Origin: Brachypodium distachyon
Taxonomy: Eukaryota; Streptophyta; Magnoliopsida; Poales; Poaceae
Assembly: GCF_000005505.3 (NCBI RefSeq)
Contig: NC_016131.3
Span: forward strand, 56,901,355-56,965,354
Direction of reading: 5' to 3'
DNA length: 64,000 nt
Shown: one piece after another, positions 1 through 11,033 of the stretch
How the letters are laid out: the number at the start of each line of letters is the position of its first letter
Position numbering within the stretch: the stretch's first letter is position 1
The notes under the pieces: model-generated
The model's database searches: none
Told to the model about the DNA's origin: nothing
The model's input: only the letters and a program-made list of their open reading frames with translations
Position numbers and translations under genes: made by a program

Positions 1-165
1 GTCCGCGCAGCACCGGCCGCACGGTCCGATGCCTGCGTGCCCTCTGCGTGAAGCTGCTCGGCAGCGATGGCGTGCCGCCACCATCGCTGCCGAGCTTGGT
101 AGTGCCGTTCTTGTAGTATAGCCCGGCCGTGAGGTGGTCGAAGCGGATGCTATAGATGCGGTGGT
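1..165 (-). pseudogene. NDR1/HIN1-like (LEA_2) gene fragment at window edge
   Basis: Reading leftward from about 165, one open frame gives a segment containing YYKNGTTKLG, then a Ser/Pro/Gly linker, then RRHRTVRPVLRG. This aligns with the second half of exon 1 of the NHL gene at 4212, which has AFYNGTKLG and then QGPKNTTVLHPVFRG after splicing. The family consists of membrane-anchored LEA_2-domain proteins linked to defence and stress. The frame is open to the left edge, so the gene may continue outside the window. To the right, homology stops at about 165, where the sequence changes to repeat DNA with no clear acceptor AG. That suggests either a truncated copy or a missed intron boundary. 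It lies in the opposite orientation to the 4212 gene. The family assignment is fairly secure. Whether this is a gene or a fragment cannot be decided here. Confidence 0.55.
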
Positions 166-239
166 AACGGCAGCAAGAAAGGAAAGGAATGAAGTAAGGG
201 ATATGATACTTTGGAGACATATCAATTTTTGCAGGACGG

Positions 240-2790
240 TTCGTTGCTGCTTCACAGAAACGCATCAGGTAGCTAGGCAAGATCTGTTCGCTACCGGAAA
301 AACGTTATTTGCCCAAGGCATTTCCTCAGGCCTACCGCCTACGGCAGAGACCTAGATTCGCTGTAGGACGAAAAGAAAGCCTAAAAAAAAAAGCCTTCAA
401 CAAAGGATAGAAAAGCCTTATGAAAAGAAGGTTTGCAACGTAGACTCCCGCCCACCGCGGGAAAGGGAGGAAACTTTGCCGAAGGGTGAAGACCAAGCCT
501 TTGGAAAGAGTTTCCGATTTTTCTGGCCCGCGCCCACCAAATATGGGCGGTGCGCGCTGTGTTTAAAATCTTTACCCAAGGCTAGACCTTAGTTGAAGGT
601 TTTTTTTTCACTATTTTGTCCTTTCCCCATTTCTGGAACAAGGTGTAATATTAAAAAAAAGACTAGCATGGAGCAGACAGCCCCCGAATATTTTAATTAA
701 GAAGAAAAACTTCTCACGCAAGTCTTCAAAATCCCTGAACCCCTGTTCCCCTTTGAGACCAGGCCAAACCTTAGACCTATGCTTTGGCGTGGGACAGACA
801 AGTGGATTTTTTTAACCTTAGCCTGAAAATTCGCTCCCCCAGTGAGAGTCGAACCCAAGACCAAAGAGGCGCTACTAGAGGTGTAATATTCATATTGTCC
901 TCAGGTAAAAATTGAACCTCTGTTGATTAAAATTATGATGTAAACCGGCCACAAGTTTTTTCATTGAAATTTTTTACATGGGTTTCATTTGGAATTAATG
1001 ATGAGTAATGTGAATTAAAATCATCACTTTTATGTAAAATAATCATTTATCATTTTCTAGAGCCGTTTAATAAGAAAAAAAATGAAATAATTCTAAACCT
1101 TTGTCAGCATGTGCCATGTTATGGGTATGTAAGCTTGGGATAAAAACTACAAGTCAATATACACAAAATGGAACTGGTATGTACTTCACAAGACGCACAA
1201 TCTCAAAAGTGAAGCTCCAAATCTCCAATTACAACAGCAAAGGGGGAACATCCTCTACTCCTATATATGTCATAATTGAAGACATCCATCGAGACTATAT
1301 ATATGATGTCGGTCGACTTTTCGTCCTGCTTGACTCGTTGCACGATACCATGCAAGTTTGGAAGAACAGTTCAATGCTTCACATGCCAGAACGCATGCAT
1401 GGGGCAAGCCAAGATCGATCTTTTCTGAAGGCATTTTCTCGGGCCCTCCGCAAAACCTAGATTCGCCGTAGGCCGAAAAGAAAGCCTCGGCAAAGAAGGT
1501 TGCAACGTGGACTCGCCCGTCGCGGAGAACAAAAGAAACTTTGCCAAAGGCCAAACCTTCGGAAAGAGGTTTTGATCTTTCGGCCCACGCCCACCAAATA
1601 TGGGCCGCGTGCGCTGTGTTCAAAATCTTTGCCCAAGGCAAGGCCTTCAATGAAGATTTTGTTTCACTATTTTATCTCTTCTTCCCCATTTCTCTCTTGG
1701 TTCAAATTATGATGTTAACCACCAGTTTTTTCATTGAAACTTTTACCTGGGTCTCATCTGGAAATAGTGATGAGTAATGGGAATTAAAATAATCACTGTT
1801 ACGTAAAAAATTATTATTATTTATCATTTTCTAGAGCCGTTTAATAGGAAACAAAATAAAATAATACTAACGTTTGTAAAAAATTAACAAAATTTTGCTT
1901 TGTGACATGTTATAGGTATATAAGCTTGGGATTAAAAGTACAAATAAATAGAGCAAATGGAATTGTTACATGCTTCACAAAATGCACAATCTCGACAATG
2001 AAGCTCTAAATCAGAAAACAAGTATTGCAATAATTTATTTCCTTTTTGAGTTGAAGTTTTTACTATAGTTTCATTTGGCATTATTGGTCAGTATATGAAT
2101 AAAATCACAACTTTTTATGTAAAAATAATTACTTATCATTTTTTAGAACCATTAATAACGAAAATGAAATAATACTAAAAAATTTGTCAAAAATCAACAA
2201 TTTTTTCGGCATGGTGACATTTTATGGGCATATAATAGGGATAAAATTACAAATAAATAAATAAAATTAAAATGGTAAATGCTTCACAAAATGCACTTTC
2301 CTGAAAGAAGTTCCCGAACTTAGCACTCAAACCTTATTTTTTTTACCATGCTTTCATTTAGCTTTAATGATGAGTAAAATGAATCAAAATCACCAGTTTT
2401 ATGTAAATTAAGTATTTATCATTTCCTTGATCCGTTTAATAGGAAACAAAATGAAATTGTACCAAAACAAAATAAAAAATGTAAAATATTTGGCACGGTG
2501 TTATATGTATATGTGAACTTGGAAAATAAAATTAAAAGTCAATACACAAAATTAAAGTGGTACATGCTTCACGAACCAAGTTTTGCAATAATTCCTCCCA
2601 TTAGTTATTTGGCATTTTTTCTGTGATTTAATTTGGCATTAATGACGAGGAATTGAATTTAAATCACCACATTTTATGTACAGATAATTACTCATCATTT
2701 TCTAGAGCTCTTTTATGTACAATTTTTTTTGAATGGTGTCATTATGGGTATATACGCTTGGCATAGAAATTAGAAGCCAAAAATACTTTA
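240..2790. repeat. Degenerate tandem repeat, about five AT-rich units
   Basis: A roughly 250-300 bp AT-rich unit recurs at about 930-1215, 1708-2012, 2043-2300, 2330-2580 and 2620-2790. Each unit runs through a 'gatgagtaatgtgaatt'-like block, then 'tcattttctagagccgttt', then 'gggtatataagcttgg', then 'tgcttcacaaaatgcac'. The first two AT units are each preceded by a GC-richer module (about 240-640 and 1390-1695) with 'cctagattcgccgtagg', 'cccaccaaatatgggc' and a palindrome-like 'ccaaggcaaggccttc'. So the region began as at least two copies of a composite of about 0.9 kb plus shorter partial copies. The copies are diverged by substitutions and small indels. I recognise no coding capacity or transposon termini. 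Confidence 0.65.
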
Positions 2791-2859
2791 AATTCGGCAA
2801 AATTAACAACAAAAATTGGCTTTGTCGAAGGCCTATCCTTCAGCAAAAACAATTCCACG

Positions 2860-4130
2860 TCACCGATTCGGGTGACCACTCTGCGGGGCATGATCCCGAC
2901 CGTCAGATCTGTTGCGCTCTCTCATCTCTCTCCTCTTCTCTCTCTGCACTCCCTCTATCTGCTGGATCTTGGTCTCATCTCTCTCTCTCTCTCTGTGGGC
3001 GCGCGCGCGGCACGCTTCGCCCGCTGACAAGGAGGCTCTCGTTTTCTGGCCGCCGCACCGCTGCCTCCAACTCACCCCCGTGTCATGCCGCCTCGCTGAA
3101 GGTCACTTCTTGGTGTCATGCGCCAGCCTCCTTGACTTGCTACAACCCGATGGGGATCGGAGAGCGATCTCCTAGTGTCCCCTTTAGTAATCTTTGTGGT
3201 TTTGGTGGAGCGGCATCTTTGGCTGAGCCATGCCAACGTATGGTCGCCCCCCATAATGGAGCGGACCATGGGGCCCCATTTGCTACCTCTCTCTGCACTG
3301 CAACAAAAATGATTGCGTGCATCGATCGATAGGTGAAGCAGCCGGGGAATTCCAATAGGGGAATGTGCTTGATAATTCAAAATTTTGCTACCGTACAAAC
3401 AACCCAGTATCATGTATGAAGATGTAATAAGCAATCAATCTCACCAACAATGTAGAAAAAGTAGATGTTGGTTAGGCCTATTGCAGATTTCCATAGCTAG
3501 GTAATACATCTGAGCCGCAAGAATTTCTCGCGCTCTGGGTCAAAGTAGACGATCCCTCCTACGTATCCACGCGTCCCGAAATTTTGACGGAAATAGTTGT
3601 TCGACAGCAGCACGAACAACTACCGGAAAAAAAGAGTAGAGAAAGAGGAACTAATCTAGATCCAATCTCCAATGTAGAACTTGAGGGAGGCAGAGGTTGA
3701 GGGTTTGGGGGGCACAGGCTCATGGTGCCCTCTAGAAATGTGCCCTCCTTTCTACAACGGGGTTGCCTTTGAGGAGGCCATCTAGGGCCGGGGCATTTAG
3801 GGGACCTTAGCCCCGCGCCCAGCCCCAACACTTGGATGTCTTTTCGCCCCGGGTCTTCCGCGGTGGTCTTATGGGCCCATAAATCATGCAGGCTTTGCCC
3901 ATTAATTAGCTTGCAGCTTCCGGAAGGTTCTGAAAACTTCTAGGACCTTTGATTCTAGCTCCGGCAGTGATTTGTACATGTAAGCTACAGCTTGGCGGAC
4001 AGCCAGCCTGGTAGTTACGGATGAATCAGATAATTGACTTGTGAGATAGTTTAGGGATGAACCCCAGCTGACTCGATTCCAATTCCCCCTCCATCTCTAC
4101 CCGGAGCTGATTTCATCCATCCAGGAAGGA
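2860..4130. other. Intergenic, no gene recognised; CT-rich tract
   Basis: A CT/CTCTCT microsatellite-like tract with an adjoining GCGCGCGC run lies at about 2918-3010. The rest is unique-looking or repeat-derived DNA. Open frames on both strands are short, overlapping and unlike known proteins. The stretch at about 3540-3850, with GGGCCC-rich text, may be a relic of a retroelement, but no LTR boundary is visible. Confidence 0.4.
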
Positions 4131-4133
4131 GGA

Positions 4134-4142
4134 CTATTTAAG
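4134..4142 (+). promoter_or_regulatory. TATA-like box of the NHL gene
   Basis: The sequence CTATTTAAG lies about 70 bp upstream of the chosen ATG at 4212. This leaves room for a start site near 4165 and a leader of about 45 nt. It is the only good TATA-type match just upstream of this gene. Confidence 0.4.
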
Positions 4143-4211
4143 CAAGCCCTGCATATGCACACAGGCATATATATGCTGCAGAAAAACAAACAAATTCAGT
4201 GGGGAAAGTAA

Positions 4212-7200
4212 ATGGCATGCATATGCGCGTGTATAGGGAAGCGCCTGGACGCGTTGGTAGAGGCGCAACGGGAAAGGCTGGAGCGGCGCCGGCGCGCGTG
4301 CCTGACGAGGCTGTGGAAGCGCGTGTGCGACGCACTCGCCTCCTCCGCGACCTACCGCGGGCTATGGTGCCAGCAGCTGTGCTTTGACTCGGGGCTTTGC
4401 CTGTGCTGTACCTGCCTCTGCCACCCCTTCCACTGCGTGTGGAGCCTCGTGGAGCGCAGGTACGTCGACGGCGCCAAGCATGTCGCCACCTTCGCGTGCC
4501 ACTGCCTTCAGTTCTGGACGCCGCTCAGCGTCACCGTCTTCCTCGTCTGGTTCCTCTACCGCCCCGACCGCTTCCACCCTCGTATGGACGGCGGCGTCCT
4601 CGCGCGCCTCGACGTCCTCGGTGATGCCGATAATGGCAGCAGGATGATCCGGTACGACATGTCCGTGGATATCAGCTTCCGGAACTCCCATCGCCGGCTT
4701 GGCATCCGGTACCTCGACGTCGGCGCCGCCGCCTTCTACAACGGCACCAAGCTCGGCCCCGCCGACAACTACTTCCCGACCTCCTTCCGCCAGGGACCAA
4801 AGAACACAACCGTACCTACCTACTTTACTTTACTTAACCCCGGGCCGGCCCTTATTTTGATTGACCAAGGAGTTGTTTGTTTATAATATTAGTTGTTAAC
4901 GGTTACAACCATTAATAATAAATACTAGATGATGTCCCGCACGTTGTTACGGAAATACATGCATGGGTGAAATTGAGTAGCAACGAAAAAGTATCCAAAA
5001 CTCAAAACATAGAATGAAATTGTATGATAGATTCTTCACATAGTGAGCATAGCATGATGGAAAATATCATGCATGCATGTGCAACAAATCTGAGGTTCTC
5101 GCTCAATAGGTGTGAACATATTAATGATGTGATGATGTGGCATACTTGCATGTTGAGAGAAATCATGTAGTGGGTTTTTCCTACTTAGATATAGGTGAGT
5201 AGAAACGAAAGAGTATCCAAAACTCAAAACATAGAATTAAATTGTATGATAGATTTTTCACATAATGAGGATAGCATGATGGAAAATATCATGCATGCAT
5301 GTGCAACAAATCTGAGTTTCTCGCTAAATAGGTGTGAACATATTAATGATGTGATGATGTGGCATGCTTGCATGTTGAGAGAAATCATGTAGTGGATTTC
5401 TCCTACTTAGATATAGAAGATACCACTGCCAAATAAAAAATTACTTAAACATTGCAATGTTATGAAATCTTAATAATTAGAGCGTGAGTATTGAATTTTT
5501 TTCAACAAATAAAAGATGCCACCTAAAGGATATTAACATGGTAAACAAGTGACAATAACCTGATAATAAAGTGATATTAACATAGTGACGTATCCGGTGA
5601 AAACCGCTCTTACGGTCCAAACTGTGCACTCCATTGTAAAAAGTTCAAAAAAAATCCCAAAATAATTACATATGTTAGAGTAGTAATGTTTTATATACGT
5701 GTAAAAATTTGAAATCCAAACTTAATTGCGTTAAGTAGCAGCCAAAAAGCAAATTCAGCATGAATAGTGGTTGTTTGGCGCTATTCATTTGTATATTTCT
5801 CTTTTTAATTCCTTCCAAATTTATTTCAGTTTATACTTTAATTTTTGCACCTTTCATTACACCTTCAAGATATGAAATTTTTGTAGGAATTTTTTAGAAC
5901 AATATTTAAACACGAGTTTTGTGGATTTTTTGAATTTTGCACCATAAGAGTGGTTTTCACCGGATACGCCTCCTATTAACATGGTAAACATGTGGTCATA
6001 ACCTGGTAACTTCTGGCAGAAAAAAAAAGTCATCGAAACATATCAACAGGGGACTGTACTCCCTCCTTTTCACAAAGTTTATGAATTTGGTTTTGTTAAT
6101 ACAAGAGTTTGACCGATAATACTTTATCATTATGTAATTTATATGTTTGGGAATCATAATTATCGGTAATAACTTTTGAAAACAAATTTATTGATACCAA
6201 TTTCATAGCTTAAGAAACACATATTAAAAATAATAATTTATGCAAAGCTTTCCTTAATGAAATCAAATACGTCAACATTTATGAGAAGGAAGGAGTATTA
6301 ATTAACGAATATGCAGGTTCTTCACCCCGTGTTCAGGGGCGTGGTGGCCGTGGACTCTAGCGTGGTGGCTGAGCTAGAGAGGGAGCGGGCCGCGGGGATG
6401 GTGCACGTTAGGGTCACCTTGGATCTGATGTAGGCCTGGTTAACGAGCATGCTCGACTCGTTAAGAGCTCGCTCGTTAAGAATTCGGCTCGTTATGCTCG
6501 TTAACCTTAACGAACATCAAAGCCTGTTCGGCTCGGTTCGTTTATTGCTTGCGAGCGCTCGTCGGGCGCTCGTTAAGCTCGGTAGCGGTGAAAAAAATGG
6601 GTAGCATCTATGCAGAAAAAATGACAAGCAAAGCATGTGTACAACATCATATAATAAGTCCATAACAAATAAGACTAATAACCATTACAGACTACAACAC
6701 AAATACTCATAAGACTAGCAGAAATTACACAGCATCGGTGTCCTCATACAGTACAATACAGAAGCACTCATAAGACTAATATTAGTTTGACGAGAGTACG
6801 AGATGAGGAGACTGGAGACCTGACTGACCTAACGAATCTTGGGCTTGGGCCGCATTCAGGCAATTGGGCTGTTCGGGAGGGTGTGCTGGGCCTAACAAGT
6901 CGTGGGTTACTGTGTTTGGTTCGATCACCAGACGCCAGATAACGAGGTAACAAGCATGCTCGCGAGTCTTGCTAGTTCGGGTCGTTAAGCTCTTTGGTGT
7001 TAACGAGTTTGAAGAGGTGCTCTACTCAATGCTTTAGTCTAACGAGCCGAACTCTTAACGAGCCGAGTACCAAACGAGTCGAGCTACTCTCCGAATACCG
7101 AGTAAAATGTCCGGGCCTAATCTGATGCTCAGGTACAAGGTGTGGTTTGTGGATGAGGTCTTCTTCTACAAGTACGACTGCTGGCTATGGTTCCCCCCGC

Positions 7201-7256
7201 CGAAGCGAAACCCTGCCGTCTTCCACGGCGACGGCGCGCAGTGCTGGCGCGTTTAA
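4212..7256 (+). CDS. NDR1/HIN1-like (LEA_2) membrane protein gene interrupted by a hAT element
   Basis: Exon 1 is 4212-4811 (200 codons). Intron 1 is 4812-6316 (GT-AG, phase 0). The next coding stretch is 6317-6430, then a 689-bp hAT insertion, then coding resumes at 7128 and stops at TAA 7254-7256. Without the insertion the frame is continuous and gives a product of about 280 residues, with the family hallmarks KNTTVLHPVFRG and VTLDLMLRYKVWF. The N-terminus is cysteine-rich, with many Cys in residues 3-100, and a membrane segment spans about 98-117. The LEA_2/NHL domain covers about 130-275. In the unspliced genome the insertion puts a TAG directly after Met-238. If the element is removed as an intron (GT at 6430-6431, AG at 7131-7132), the frame is restored with only Leu-Arg lost. 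Membrane anchoring and a stress or defence role are inferred from the family. Whether the locus is functional is unknown. Confidence 0.8.
4975..5417. repeat. 222-bp tandem duplication
   Basis: Copy 1 (4975-5196) and copy 2 (5197-5417) start with 'gagtagcaacgaaaaagtat' and 'gagtagaaacgaaagagtat' and end with 'cctacttagatatag'. They differ at only a few sites, so the duplication looks fairly recent. Confidence 0.85.
5589..5968. mobile_element. MITE with about 24-bp terminal inverted repeats
   Basis: The left end CGTATCCGGTGAAAACCGCT is matched inverted by the right end, whose complement reads CGTATCCGGTGAAAACCACT. Similarity continues weakly inward. The element is about 380 bp and non-coding. 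No clear target duplication was found, so the superfamily is unassigned. Confidence 0.65.
6059..6295. mobile_element. Stowaway-type MITE
   Basis: The termini CTCCCTCCTTTTCAC and GAGAAGGAAGGAG are inverted and flanked by TA on both sides. The length is 237 bp and the interior is AT-rich and non-coding. This fits Tc1/mariner-derived Stowaway elements, which are common in grass introns. Confidence 0.75.
6423..7127. mobile_element. Non-autonomous hAT element inside NHL coding exon
   Basis: The element body is 6431-7119 (689 bp). Its termini are TAGGCCTGG and CCGGGCCTA, inverted with one mismatch. It is flanked by the exact 8-bp duplication ATCTGATG at 6423-6430 and 7120-7127. The subterminal regions are dense in AACGAGC / GCTCGTTAA repeats, as is usual for hAT ends that bind transposase. 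There is no transposase frame. The 8-bp duplication and TIR form support hAT over PIF/Harbinger or Mutator. Confidence 0.9.
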
Positions 7257-8621
7257 TTGGTCCATACACTTAATTTCCTACTACTACTTTGAACGGAGTG
7301 TCGGTGTAAAATATACAATTGAAACCCTGATTGTATTAAAATAAAGGAGGACCCCGGAGCTTCCTCATGTGTATCATTCGGTTTGCGGGATTTTTTTTTC
7401 TTATCTGTAACATTAATTTCACAGGAATGGAGATGGTAGATTCATAAGGAGTATGTCTAAATTGACCTAATTGGTCATAAACTTCATAGCATTAAGCGAA
7501 ACCTTATGAAAAATTTACATGGATTGTGATGTGTAAGACATTCCCAACATTTATTTTTTCCTATGCTTGCTTACATGTTAGGAAAGGTCAATTAATTTCT
7601 TGGCGTGAGCTACTACCGTCTGTCTAGCTCTTCATGTTGATCAACCCTGCTCAACATTAGGCGGTACATTGTTGGCTTTGAATTCCGAATCTCCGACCGA
7701 ATTTGGATTTAGTAGGTTCAAGATTACGATTAACATCCAGACTCCCTGAGTGAGTTTCTCATCGAGGTGGAGCTAACAAGGGGAATTGCATATATGCTCA
7801 CACAAGTATTCGGAGAAAACTCTTTGAGCTGGCTAGTATATACAGTATATATGCACAACAGTGCAAAATGCTAAATCCAAACGCCCTAAAAGGCTACAGC
7901 TAGCAGCTGCTGCCCTGCTATTCTCGCAAAAGAAAAAGGAAAAAAAAAAGCTACTGCCCTGCTATTCTCTCAAAAGAAAAAGGAAAAAAAAAGTTACTGC
8001 CCTGCCCTGCTATTCTCTCCTTCCTTTCTCAATCACTGTCTGCCCTTGGCAGAGGGGGAAGAAGAAGAAGCAACCCACCATCGGGGAGGTCAGCGGCAGC
8101 GCGCGCGACGCGACGCACGTGGCGGCGGCGCCCACGGCCTTGGCCAGGGCTGTGCTCGGACCGTGCCTCGGCGGCCTACGGGGTGGTCGAGCCGGTTTGT
8201 GAGGCCCGCCAGTAGCCGGCCCAGGAGGCTCGCCACGACTGGGTGGAGGAAGCGGCCAGGGAGGCCCGCCAGGAACCGGGCTCAAGTTGGTCCGTTAGCC
8301 CGTTTGCTGGCACCTAGCGCAATTCCGTCTTCGATCCAGTAAAAAGCTCGAGCCAACACTCAACAGACAGTCTCGTCTCCTTCGGTCTTCCCGATCCAGC
8401 CGCGGGACTCGGCGAGTAGGTTCAAGAAAACCCACCTCGCACGGGCTCAAAGAGCTAAGCAAGCACATCGATGGGAAGCATTTGTTTGCTTGCTAGTTCT
8501 TCATCCCAATTTCTTTTTCTTTCGGTAGTTCTTCGATTTCCAGTATGATTTGTATTTGGGATTTGCCATGTCGCAAGTGTTCTTGTAATTATTTGTTCCT
8601 GCTCTTTTTTTTTCCACTGAA
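7257..8621. other. Region 3' of NHL gene; no gene recognised
   Basis: An AT-rich 3' flank is followed at about 7905-8030 by a three-copy repeat of 'ctgccctgctattctc' plus A/G-rich linkers. A GC-rich island (about 8040-8340) then has frames on both strands. None of these resembles a family I know, and the island could be a captured exon fragment. Confidence 0.35.
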
Positions 8622-8742
8622 CGAGTTTTAACGAGCGTTCGCCAACAGTAAACGAACAGAGCCGATCAGATTTTTGAAGATCGTTAAAGTTAACAAGCAT
8701 AACGAGCATTTAAGAGTCGAGCCGAGCATGCTCGTTAGCTAG
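8622..8742 (-). mobile_element. hAT end fragment related to the NHL insertion
   Basis: Read on the minus strand, this gives 'taacgagcatgctcggctcg', then 'gctcgttatgcttgttaac', then 'ctgttcgtttactg'. This follows the order of motifs in the first 130 bp of the element at 6431. The outer terminus and the other end are missing, so it is a relic. Confidence 0.65.
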
Positions 8743-11033
8743 CCAATCACAGCTTACATTTGGGTTTCAGTGATAAACTACAGGTGGAAACAATTTATCT
8801 TCTCTCGTGCTCACTGAACCTTACTGGATTTACATGTCATGCTGCAGACACTGGCAAGACCGGTACAAGCACAGCAACTGTGTGATCCGTCTACTGGAGT
8901 CTGAAACAACTGAGCTAGCTTTTACTTTTCTTTGGCTGACTGACTGCACATGTAGCATGCATGCAAGCATTGCTCTGCAGCTGGGAGCTTCTGAAAAACA
9001 CTATTCATTCCTTTCTGAAACATGATTCAGAAACTGCTTCTTTTCCACCCCATCCACTCTGCAAACAAGAGAAGAGGATGATGGAAAGGACAAGATTGGA
9101 TCAGGTCACTGCACATGCGAATGATTAGTCTAATACCATTGGTATGTCCCCCTTTTTACAGTATCTATGTGCATCATTACCCATAAAAAATGGAGCAAAT
9201 ATTTAGGGCTCTACCATGTGAGTGTGGATCCAACGCAAAAGACACGACCTGCAGTTCTGGACCACAGAAGAAAAGTCTTCTTTTCAACTCAATCAGTCCA
9301 AAACACACACTTAATTACCATCAAGTCATTTGGATTGGTATCTGGGTATCTTTGGTCTCACAAAGGCACCTCTAGGGTTTTGACAGCACAAAAGACATAT
9401 AAATCGTGGGTGATGTTGACTACCCAGAAGCATGGTTGGTCTGGGTCACCAGCATGATGCTGTTTAGAGACACCATATCTGCTGATCAAGAAATGCTAAA
9501 ACAATAACAAGGAAATGCTCCAAAAGACAGAAGAGGTGCTTTCATACAAGATACAACACTTATGTTGACTCTCACAGTCACAGAATAAGAAAGAAACACA
9601 AAATAGATAGATTTCGGACAACCGATCCCTCCAGCAAAGGAGAGTAGCATTGGATTAGTAGTTTTTAGATGGTAAATACTAAATACTGACCAGCATAATC
9701 CATATGCTCTCTGGTTGTTTAGATCTACTCGTCAGAGTTGCAGTAGGAGTGTGAGGCTTGCTTCATAGGAGGACAGACATCAACAGTTCAACACCAGATT
9801 GAAAAAGACTATACTCATTGTATAGTATAACTACAGAACTAAGGACTAGAGAGTATGATCAGTGTATAACTACAGATCTAAGGGACCCACTTAGCAAGAG
9901 GTCCCTCCAGTTGGTCTGTATACATAACTGGGTTCTGAATCATTGAGGATGATGAATAACGCCAGTACGAGCTAACACATGGTGATGCTTCCTAGCATTG
10001 GGACCGGGCAGATCTGATGCAGTTTGTAACCCGTGTCAAGCTCGTGGATCACACAATTTTGACCTCCTAACAGAAATATTGGGCAGGTAAGAGATTGCCC
10101 TAGTCATCCTTACCTTGGAGGAATGGAATCCTTTCCTTGCTTTCACTTCACTCCAAAGCTAGGTTGCACTACCAGTCAAAGTCAACTACTTCTGCTGATC
10201 AGATCTTGATCTGCAACCAGAGATATTGGTTCTTGTCACTGAACAAATGAACAACAGTCACCTGCTTACAGGTAGTGCAATTTTTATCCCCTTTCAGAAG
10301 TAAGGAAACCTTATGGAAATTATACAGTTACCTTCCAGTTTCCAGGTTCCGACGAAACTCGTGTGTTCCAAATGGGCCTATCTGTGATAATCTTCAGTAA
10401 ACTTAGCCAAGGCAAGCAAGCATTTGAGGACAGCATACCTTCAGGCACCTGTGTAGCAGCATCCTATATATTGTGGGGCAAGGAATGGCCTGCATTAACT
10501 AACCACCTGTCAATTTCTTTATAATAATAAGACAAAGACTGACCACAAGCAAAATGGTGGATGACATTTGTTCACCAGATGTTTAGAAGCGCTTTTCTTC
10601 TTTGCCTTCAGATTTGAGGGAAAGGTAGTGCAACATCTGAATTAAACACCTGCTCACTTTCAATAGGCCACACATAAAGTACAGAGCACTTCGAAAATAT
10701 CTTGATTTCCAGAGTCAAGGCTATGATGCCACACTGGATGGAGAAAGGACTTAAATTATTTGTACCTACATTACAGAATGGAAGCTGGATAGCTCCAAGA
10801 TACCTAAGCTCTTAACTCCGCAAGCAGTTGGCTGATCGTAACTGGAAACTAGATACTTAAGAAGCTTAATATTTACAACATAGATACCTAAGATAACATA
10901 CCACACTGTAACTTCGGATACCTACGTTCCACGCCCTAAATGCAGAGTACTGCATACCAAAAACTCTTAAGTCTACAAGAATTAAATACTTAGATTTGAA
11001 AAAAGAAGGGCAACAATTTAGCTTGACAGTTTT
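8743..11033. other. 3' flank of BAM1-like gene; nothing recognised
   Basis: Mixed-composition DNA without a convincing coding frame, TIR pair or long repeat. The part next to 11033 probably includes the 3' UTR of the minus-strand receptor gene. A small direct repeat of 'gtataactacaga' occurs near 9826-9875. Confidence 0.4.

Larger units (their letters stand above)
4812..6316 (+). other. NHL intron 1, packed with repeats
   Basis: The donor is GTACCT at 4812 and the acceptor is ATGCAG ending at 6316. Joining ACC|GTT gives NTT|VLHP as in related proteins, so the phase-0 boundary is well supported. The intron holds a 'tactagatgatgtcccgc' repeat start near 4924, a 222-bp tandem duplication, an inverted-repeat MITE and a Stowaway MITE that ends 21 bp before exon 2. 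Confidence 0.8.

Noticed and set aside
2860..3434. A 199-codon frame on the plus strand and a 120-codon frame on the minus strand
   Set aside because: They run through a CT microsatellite and GC repeats, with no domain or codon-use support.
4212..4886. Single-exon 224-residue protein ending at 4886
   Set aside because: The last 24 codons read through a good donor (ACC|GTACCT) into intron sequence. The conserved continuation VLHPVFRG lies at 6317.
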